From: a virus | Length of the DNA: 64,000 nucleotides | Virus record (IMG/VR): IMGVR_UViG_3300030085_002431 | Span: 163,857-227,856 of that record | Strand: one strand, 5' to 3' | Part shown: positions 59,598-64,000 of the stretch, one piece after another | Layout of the letters: each line of letters begins with the position of its first letter | How positions within the stretch are numbered: position 1 is the first letter of the stretch | Translations under genes and position numbers: made by a program | The notes under the pieces: generated by a model | What the model saw: the letters and a program-made list of their open reading frames with translations, nothing else | Told to the model about the DNA's origin: nothing | Database searches by the model: none

Positions 59598-59828
59598 ATG
59601 CATTTCGTTGAGTTTACTCAATCTTCCGCAATCGCAAAGGTTGCGTTTGACCATGATAATGGTGAAATTGGTGTTGCTTTTACTGCTGACCCCGACAAGT
59701 TTTACTTCTTTGAGTGTGACGATACGGATGGGTTTGTGACTAAACTTGAAGAGACAGTGAACAAAAACGAATCACTGGGACGGTTTATCTCCGAATTACG
59801 GAAAGACGGAACTCTAGTTTCCGTCTGA
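59598..59828 (+). CDS. KTSC-like small protein
   Basis: A 76-residue protein (FVEFTQSSAIAKVAFDHDNG, VAFTADPDKFYFFECDD, ESLGRFISELRKDGTLV). The order of strands and the final helix with S-x-G-xFI resemble the KTSC domain (normally Lys-Thr-Ser-Cys-containing small proteins tied to nucleic acid work). The match is partial. It has its own promoter and stands before the tRNA genes. Confidence 0.55.
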   Translation: MHFVEFTQSSAIAKVAFDHDNGEIGVAFTADPDKFYFFECDDTDGFVTKLEETVNKNESLGRFISELRKDGTLVSV

Positions 59829-59835
59829 CCTAAAC

Positions 59836-59907
59836 GGGACTGTCGCATATTGGTTAATGCTCACTGCTTATAACGGTGTAAACTGGGTTCAATTCCCAGC
59901 AGTCCTA
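59836..59907 (+). tRNA. tRNA-Ile (anticodon TAT)
   Basis: A cloverleaf with acceptor GGGACTG/CAGTCCT (first pair G-T), D stem GCAT/ATGC, anticodon stem CACTG/CGGTG with loop CTTATAA, and T arm CTGGG/CCCAG with loop TTCAATT. Anticodon TAT reads ATA, a codon that AT-rich phage genes use more than the host. Confidence 0.85.
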
Positions 59908-60087
59908 CTGAGGAACTTGAGACGTTCCCGACCAAAGGTGCCCAGCGGTTCGGATATACCGAAACCCTGTAGTTGGGAATCAGCCCCCTTTGGATATTTG
60001 CGGAGGACCTGCATCTTACTCCGTTACAAACTGTCAGTATGTTGGGTCTAGTGCCCCATAGCAAGCATACGGATAAGTGTAATGTAT
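59908..60087 (+). ncRNA. Structured spacer RNA between two tRNAs (candidate)
   Basis: There is no ORF of merit here, but several stems are visible: GGAAC/GTTCC early; an outer CCAAAGG/CCTTTGG enclosing GGTTCGG/CCGAAACC (one bulge); TTTG-CGGAG/CTCCG-TTA-CAAA; and GTATG/CATAC enclosing TGGG/CCCA. Such density argues for a folded RNA. No match to tRNA, 6S, tmRNA or group I intron cores is seen. It would be co-transcribed with the tRNAs. Confidence 0.5.
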
Positions 60088-60171
60088 GGGAGTGTGGCGG
60101 AATCGGTAGACGCACCAGACTTAAAATCTGTTGGGAGTAATCCCGTGGGGGTTCAAGTCCCCCCACTCCTA
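60088..60171 (+). tRNA. tRNA-Leu (anticodon TAA)
   Basis: A class II tRNA with acceptor GGGAGTG/CACTCCT (first pair G-T), D arm GGCGGAATCGGTAGACGC, anticodon stem CAGA/TCTG with loop CTTAAAA, a long variable arm (TTGGGAGTAATCCCG) and T arm GGGGG/CCCCC with loop TTCAAGT. Anticodon TAA reads TTA. Confidence 0.93.
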
Positions 60172-60186
60172 CTATTTCATTTTATT

Positions 60187-60768
60187 ATGATTACAACTGA
60201 ACAATTCAAAGAAATCTGCGAGACTCAAGTTGATTGGAATAAAGTCTTTGGCACTTTCCGAGATGTTTCTGAAGACCCTGGACTGAAGAGTAACTCTGAT
60301 AACTTCTTCCGTTCAAAAGCATTTGAACTTGCTGTTTGTTGCTGTTCCCCATTCAAATATGTGGATGAGGATGGTGTAGACTTTCACATGGAATATAATG
60401 GTGAAACTATTCGCATCGAACAGAAGGCACTGAAGGGTTTCTTTTATGGGAATGGTAAGTGTAAACAAGTTAAGATGAAAAACTATCGGGGTGATGTCAG
60501 TGAGGCAACATTCAACCGATACAAAACAGAAAACAAATTTGACTTCGTGATGATTGTTGATTACAAGAATCATAAAGTTGCCATCGCATCAAGAGAGACA
60601 GCACAGAAGTGTTATGTCAGTAAAGGTGATGGAGTGTTCTCCATGTTCACACCAAGTGATATGACTATTTTGAATCTAGACTTAGATTACTTTTCTTTTC
60701 CATCTTCTCAAATTCGTCTATCTGATGTGATAAATGATACTATAGTTAATTGGATTAGAGAAAGATGA
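60187..60768 (+). CDS. Candidate PD-(D/E)XK endonuclease
   Basis: A 193-residue protein. KAFELAVCCC (E47) precedes DGVDFHMEYNGETIRIEQKA, which gives D65-x12-E78-x-K80, the spacing of type II restriction enzymes and related nucleases; KFDFVMIVDYKNHKVAIAS follows as the next core strand. The frame is open back into tRNA-Leu, but ATG 60187 is the natural start. Two genes downstream lies a DNA adenine methylase, so a restriction-modification-like pair is possible. The family assignment is from motif spacing only. Confidence 0.6.
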   Translation: MITTEQFKEICETQVDWNKVFGTFRDVSEDPGLKSNSDNFFRSKAFELAVCCCSPFKYVDEDGVDFHMEYNGETIRIEQKALKGFFYGNGKCKQVKMKNYRGDVSEATFNRYKTENKFDFVMIVDYKNHKVAIASRETAQKCYVSKGDGVFSMFTPSDMTILNLDLDYFSFPSSQIRLSDVINDTIVNWIRER

Positions 60769-60926
60769 TTAACCTATTCAAACTAAGCATTGCTAGAGGA
60801 CGTTGGGGTGCTCTGAGCAGAGTAGATAAAGAATTGGTAAGAAATGCTTCCTTTGGCAAATTGATGGGAGCATGTTATATTAGAAGTAGTAGATTATCTT
60901 CCTGGAGTTGTAATACCTTAGAATGA
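60765..60926 (+). CDS. Small basic protein between nuclease and methylase
   Basis: A 53-residue ORF (NLFKLSIARGRWGALSRVDK, ending SSWSCNTLE). It overlaps the nuclease stop and the methylase start (both ATGA), so the three are translationally linked. Its second half contains a promoter (60853-60881). Function unknown. Confidence 0.5.
   Translation: MINLFKLSIARGRWGALSRVDKELVRNASFGKLMGACYIRSSRLSSWSCNTLE
60853..60881 (+). promoter_or_regulatory. Internal promoter before the methylase
   Basis: TTGGCA (60853-60858), 17 bases, TATATT (60876-60881), 42 bases before the methylase ATG. It would allow the methylase to be made separately from the nuclease. Confidence 0.6.
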
Positions 60927-61765
60927 AACAATTTCCACTTAAAACATGTCTGCGGTATCCAGGTGGCAAGAGTAAAGCACTGAAAACTCTTGCTCCCTGG
61001 TTTCCTAGTGACTTCAAAGAGTTTCGTGAACCATTTCTAGGTGGGGGTAGTATCTCCCTGCTCATCAGTCAGAACTATACGAGTTGCCCTATCTGGGTGA
61101 ATGACAAGTATTTTTATTTGTATAATTTCTGGGTTCAACTTCGGGATAATGGTCTTGTATTAACAGAGAAACTGAGAAACATCAAACAAGAAGCTCTTGG
61201 TGATGATGAAGCACATAAAGAACTGTTCAAAAGGTATCAGAGTGACATTGAAACTCTGGAACCCATTGAGCAGGCAGTTGCTTTCTTCGTGATGAATAAG
61301 TGTTCTTATTCTGGTTTGACTGAGAACTCCACTTTCTCTGTTCAGGCATCACGTTCTAACTTCTCTCTTGTTGGTATTGATAAACTGCCAAAGTATTCTT
61401 ATATTATTAGAAACTGGAAGATTACTAACATTGACTATGCTGAAGTAATGAATGCTCCAGGTGAAGATGCTTTTGTATTCCTCGACCCTCCTTACGACAT
61501 TAAAGACTTTCTTTATGGTACTGGTCGTAAACTTCATAGTTCTTTCAGTCATGAAAGGTTTGCTGATGATGTGGACTCGTGCCCGCATCGGTTCATGATT
61601 ACATATAACGTGAATGACTGGTTGTTGAACCGTTACAAGGAGTATAATCTCAATGAATGGAAACTCCGTTATTCAATGGTACACAGGGGTCAGAAGGGCA
61701 CACAGGACAATGTGAAGACTGAATTGCTGGTTACTAACTATGACCTGCCTGAGGTTGAAGTATAA
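60923..61765 (+). CDS. dam: D12-class DNA adenine methyltransferase (Dam-like)
   Basis: A 280-residue enzyme that methylates adenine N6. The motifs are in D12 order: LRYPGGKSK (residues 11-19), REPFLGGGSISLL (about 34-46), FLDPPYD (about 186-192). Length and order match Dam/DpnM-type enzymes. Phages use such enzymes to mark their own DNA. The target cannot be read from sequence. It is coupled to the small ORF and nuclease gene upstream. Confidence 0.92.
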   Translation: MKQFPLKTCLRYPGGKSKALKTLAPWFPSDFKEFREPFLGGGSISLLISQNYTSCPIWVNDKYFYLYNFWVQLRDNGLVLTEKLRNIKQEALGDDEAHKELFKRYQSDIETLEPIEQAVAFFVMNKCSYSGLTENSTFSVQASRSNFSLVGIDKLPKYSYIIRNWKITNIDYAEVMNAPGEDAFVFLDPPYDIKDFLYGTGRKLHSSFSHERFADDVDSCPHRFMITYNVNDWLLNRYKEYNLNEWKLRYSMVHRGQKGTQDNVKTELLVTNYDLPEVEV

Positions 61766-61768
61766 ATA
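61761..61768 (+). promoter_or_regulatory. Late promoter box TATAAATA
   Basis: This exact late octamer overlaps the methylase stop, 23 bases before the ATG at 61792. Confidence 0.75.
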
Positions 61769-61791
61769 TACTTACGACCTGCTGAACGATA

Positions 61792-62526
61792 ATGAACCTC
61801 AACGACATTAACAATTTAACTAATAATATTCTTTCTGAGTCAACACACCAGAAAGATGATTTCTTGAATCGTTGGCCTTACACTTCACCATATTTGGAAG
61901 AGAAGAAGAGTTACAAGTACAAGAATTGTGGATGTGGTAAGAACCCATGTGAAACTTATGGTGATAAAGCAGAACCAGTATCTGAAGGTGCAACCCATAA
62001 AGGTCTCGAAAAGGTAGCAAGCAAGTTAGAGGGTGCAAGTAAAGCACATGCAAAACAAGCAGCAAAGATTAGAGACCATGTTGAAGACATGAAGGAAGAG
62101 AATCTTGCTGAAATTGCACCTGCTCTTGCTGGTGTTCTAAAAATGGGAGCAAAAGCAGCAGGAAAAGCAGCACTAAGAAAAGGTGCGATGAAGGTAGCAA
62201 ACAAAGTTACTCAGAATCCTTCTGATGATGAGGAGATGAGTGAAGAACTCAATCCTAAACTCAAAGCAATTGATGCTAAGAATAAGGCAAGAGTTGAAGC
62301 AGAAGGTCGTGCCGCAGCAGCAGAAAGACAAAAGAGACGTGAATCTGCCGATGCTTACAGAAAACATAAGAATGAAGTAATGGCAAAAGGTGGAAGACCT
62401 GTTGATGCACTTGATTCTTGGATGAGAAAGAAATTAGGTATGGAACATGTTGAGACTGTATCTAAACTCATCGAATCCAATCAATTCTCTGAAGAAGAAC
62501 TACTTAAAATTATTGAATCAATGTGA
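61792..62526 (+). CDS. Alanine/lysine-rich late protein
   Basis: A 244-residue protein. The N-terminal part holds a Cys cluster (YKNCGCGKNPCETYG), followed by long Ala/Lys/Glu helices (KGLEKVASKLEGASKAHAKQ, AAGKAALRKGAMKVANKV) and ending in a helix (SEEELLKIIESM). The exact late box makes it a late, probably virion-associated or internal protein. I recall relatives in cyanomyoviruses but no role. Confidence 0.62.
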   Translation: MNLNDINNLTNNILSESTHQKDDFLNRWPYTSPYLEEKKSYKYKNCGCGKNPCETYGDKAEPVSEGATHKGLEKVASKLEGASKAHAKQAAKIRDHVEDMKEENLAEIAPALAGVLKMGAKAAGKAALRKGAMKVANKVTQNPSDDEEMSEELNPKLKAIDAKNKARVEAEGRAAAAERQKRRESADAYRKHKNEVMAKGGRPVDALDSWMRKKLGMEHVETVSKLIESNQFSEEELLKIIESM

Positions 62527-62541
62527 ACTAATATCATTATT

Positions 62542-63120
62542 ATGAATTTTGAAATAATAAATGAAGACCTTTATTCGGTCACAGATTGTTTATCTTCGAC
62601 CGATTTTTCATTGATTGATGATGAATTCAATTGTAGATATAATAATTGGTTATTTACCAAAAAAGAAACTGATAGACCAGATTGGTATCCTTTAAGGGGA
62701 TTTTTAGAAAAGAATGATACTGAGGATTGGAATCTAGGATATAATTTTCAATTAATTAGAGTAGGAACAACAATAAAATTACATTGTGAGCATTTGTTGA
62801 AAAAAAAGTTGCTCTTTAAAAGAGTGCATACAAACATACAATTTTTTGGACAAGAATCTACATTTCATCAAGACACTGAAGAAAGAGAAAGTGGTAAAGA
62901 TTGGTCTTTTTTAATTTTTGTTGATACTCATTGGAATACTGAACATGGTGGTGATTTTATTTGTATGTTAGAAAATGGTAAGTACAAAAATATTCCATTT
63001 ATTCCTAATAACGGTGCTTTATTTAATTCTGTATTGGAACATAGAGGTGCTGCACCAAATGCACTTTGTTTACACAAACCAAGAAAAACTGTACAATTCT
63101 TATTTAATGAAATAGATTAA
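62542..63120 (+). CDS. 2-oxoglutarate/Fe(II) oxygenase
   Basis: A 192-residue protein. HTNIQFFGQESTFHQDTEE contains the HxD iron ligands, GGDFICMLENG the core, NNGALFNSVLEHRGAAPN the distal His and KPRKTVQFLF the Arg for 2-oxoglutarate. It resembles phage prolyl-hydroxylase-like enzymes; the substrate is unknown. It stands directly before another oxygenase gene and is strongly AT-rich. Confidence 0.76.
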   Translation: MNFEIINEDLYSVTDCLSSTDFSLIDDEFNCRYNNWLFTKKETDRPDWYPLRGFLEKNDTEDWNLGYNFQLIRVGTTIKLHCEHLLKKKLLFKRVHTNIQFFGQESTFHQDTEERESGKDWSFLIFVDTHWNTEHGGDFICMLENGKYKNIPFIPNNGALFNSVLEHRGAAPNALCLHKPRKTVQFLFNEID

Positions 63121-63127
63121 TTTTGTT

Positions 63128-63724
63128 ATGGATTTTATTTTAGAAACTTACATTAAAGATATTTCTATCTGTGACCGTTTAGTTGACTTTTTCAATAATT
63201 CAGAGTATTCTAGATTAAGAAAGAGACCAGGGACTACAAGTGGTGGAATTACTCCTACACAAAAAGAGTCTACGGATCTTTCAATTTTTCCTCAAGAATT
63301 TAGTGAACCAGAATTAAGTCCAATTGGTGATTACATCCCACAATTATTTGGTTGTGTAGATGAATATGTTGCAAAATATGCATGGTGTAACGCATCTACA
63401 GCTCAATTTGGAATCCTAGAAAGAATTAATATTCAGTTCTACAAACCTGGAGAGGCATTTCATGGATGGCATTTTGAACGTGGTAGTTCTGATTTCCCTG
63501 CTTGCGGAAGACATCTAGTTTGGATGACATATTTGAACGATGTTGATGATGGTGGTGGTACAGAATTCTTTTATCAAGAAAAAGTAACCACTGCAAGAAA
63601 AGGAAAAACTGTTATTTGGCCAGCAGATTGGACACATACACATAAAGGTGAAGTTTCCAACACTGAGCACAAATATATAATTACTGGTTGGTTAAATTAC
63701 GACCTTACTTCTATAAAGATGTAA
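63128..63724 (+). CDS. 2-oxoglutarate/Fe(II) oxygenase (HxE variant)
   Basis: A 198-residue protein: NIQFYKPGEAFHGWHFERGS, LVWMTYLNDVDDGGGTEFFY, GKTVIWPADWTHTHKGEVS, KYIITGW. The first iron pair reads HFE instead of the usual HxD; the distal His is in HTHKGE and a Lys replaces the Arg. This pattern (KxxYITGW) is widespread in cyanophage prolyl-hydroxylase-like genes as I recall. The substrate is unknown. It follows the previous oxygenase after seven bases. Confidence 0.8.
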   Translation: MDFILETYIKDISICDRLVDFFNNSEYSRLRKRPGTTSGGITPTQKESTDLSIFPQEFSEPELSPIGDYIPQLFGCVDEYVAKYAWCNASTAQFGILERINIQFYKPGEAFHGWHFERGSSDFPACGRHLVWMTYLNDVDDGGGTEFFYQEKVTTARKGKTVIWPADWTHTHKGEVSNTEHKYIITGWLNYDLTSIKM

Positions 63725-63732
63725 TAAGTATT

Positions 63733-63817
63733 GGAGAGGTGGTCGAGTGGTTTATGGCACTGGTCTTGAAAACCAGCGATGTGCAAGCATCCGTGGGTTC
63801 AAATCCCACCCTCTCCG
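63733..63817 (+). tRNA. tRNA-Ser (anticodon TGA)
   Basis: A class II tRNA with acceptor GGAGAGG/CCTCTCC, anticodon stem CTGGT/ACCAG with loop CTTGAAA, a long variable arm (CGATGTGCAAGCATCCG) and T arm TGGG/CCCA with loop TTCAAAT. Anticodon TGA reads TCA. Confidence 0.93.
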
Positions 63818-63846
63818 TTGACAGCACTAGCATTTTATGTTATACT
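63818..63846 (+). promoter_or_regulatory. Consensus promoter before tRNA-Val
   Basis: TTGACA (63818-63823), exactly 17 bases, TATACT (63841-63846), followed by GTCTAGGTCAAG, which fits the start-site motif family. It begins one base after the tRNA-Ser 3' end. Confidence 0.85.
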
Positions 63847-63848
63847 GT

Positions 63849-63922
63849 CTAGGTCAAGCAAATTACTTGACTGCGGTATTCCCCTTTGATGGATTCAGGA
63901 ATAGCGGCGATAGGAATCCATC
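63849..63922 (+). other. Structured leader between promoter and tRNA-Val
   Basis: TCAAG/CTTGA forms one stem near 63853-63870, and GATGGATTC (63888-63896) pairs perfectly with GAATCCATC (63914-63922). The 9-bp hairpin ends four bases before the tRNA and could guide processing. No ORF is present. Confidence 0.5.
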
Positions 63923-63926
63923 ATAT

Positions 63927-63998
63927 GCTTGAATAGCTCAGAGGTAGAGCATCTCCTTTACACGGAGGCGGTCGGGGGTTCGATCCCCTCTTCAAGCA
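63927..63998 (+). tRNA. tRNA-Val (anticodon TAC)
   Basis: A cloverleaf with acceptor GCTTGAA/TTCAAGC, D arm GCTC/GAGC, anticodon stem CTCCT/CGGAG region with loop TTTACAC, and T arm GGGG/CCCC with loop TTCGATC; CC follows at the window end. Anticodon TAC reads GTA. Confidence 0.92.
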
Positions 63999-64000
63999 CC

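Noticed and set aside
59908-60087. Reading the tRNA spacer as a degenerate tRNA, 6S RNA or group I intron
   Set aside because: The D/T-arm consensus, central bubble and intron core elements are not recognisable.
59836-60171. Non-functional tRNAs because of G-T first acceptor pairs
   Set aside because: All other arms are intact in both tRNA-Ile and tRNA-Leu, and a single terminal wobble pair is tolerated.
60082-60186. N-terminal extension of the nuclease-like ORF through tRNA-Leu
   Set aside because: The extension translates the tRNA itself; ATG 60187 after the tRNA is the sensible start.
1-64000. CRISPR array, integrase, attachment site or insertion sequence
   Set aside because: No regularly spaced direct repeats, recombinase genes or terminal inverted repeats with a transposase were found.

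Overview
The window is one contiguous stretch of a T4-like cyanomyovirus genome, a lytic phage of marine Synechococcus or Prochlorococcus. It combines T4-type genes (gp33, gp59, gp32, gp53, gp48, gp4, gp54, gp26, gp51, gp27, gp5) with host-derived photosynthesis and carbon-metabolism genes (psbD, cp12, talC), cobS, phoH, thyX, several 2-oxoglutarate/Fe(II) oxygenases and five tRNA genes. T4-type late promoters (CTAAATA or NATAAATA) lie before many genes. No integrase, CRISPR array, rRNA or insertion sequence is visible.

Layout. 1-8105: the 3' part of psbD, an HNH nuclease, a glutaredoxin, a run of very small genes (two behind candidate Downstream-peptide/glutamine riboswitches), thyX, phoH, a RecB-like nuclease, gp33, gp59 and a DUF1825 gene. 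8177-9133: gp32 with its own promoter and terminator. 9218-13174 (minus strand): baseplate and head-completion genes gp53, gp48 and gp4 with three unnamed neighbours. 13212-33486 (plus strand): gp54, gp26, gp51, two very large tail proteins that each carry a different cell-wall hydrolase, gp27, cp12, gp5, a separate beta-helical spike-like protein and a series of tail-fibre/structural proteins. 33505-34299: an early-type promoter, three small genes and tRNA-Thr. 34411-43839: a 2573-residue collar/fibre protein, a dioxygenase, a second collar protein and a coiled-coil protein. 43871-44009: a compact candidate small RNA and a second terminator. 44093-47396: the CobT-like/CobS-like pair. 47483-56756: mostly small, tightly overlapping genes including a cysteine-less glutaredoxin relative, a histone-H1-like basic protein, dioxygenases and talC. 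56786-59513: two basic late proteins and a small gene. 59836-64000: tRNA-Ile, a structured 180-nt spacer, tRNA-Leu, a candidate nuclease plus D12-class adenine methylase, a late alanine-rich protein, two more dioxygenases, tRNA-Ser and tRNA-Val.

How the genes work together. PsbD maintains photosystem II during infection, while CP12 and TalC would move carbon from the Calvin cycle toward the pentose phosphate pathway. ThyX and glutaredoxin support nucleotide synthesis; gp32 and gp59 serve replication and gp33 late transcription. The structural block builds the baseplate, tube, spike and fibres. Early regions use sigma70-like promoters, several with a shared motif just after the -10 box, and late regions use the T4 late box. 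Assignments rest on reading the translated sequence and on recalled family features; no database search was run.
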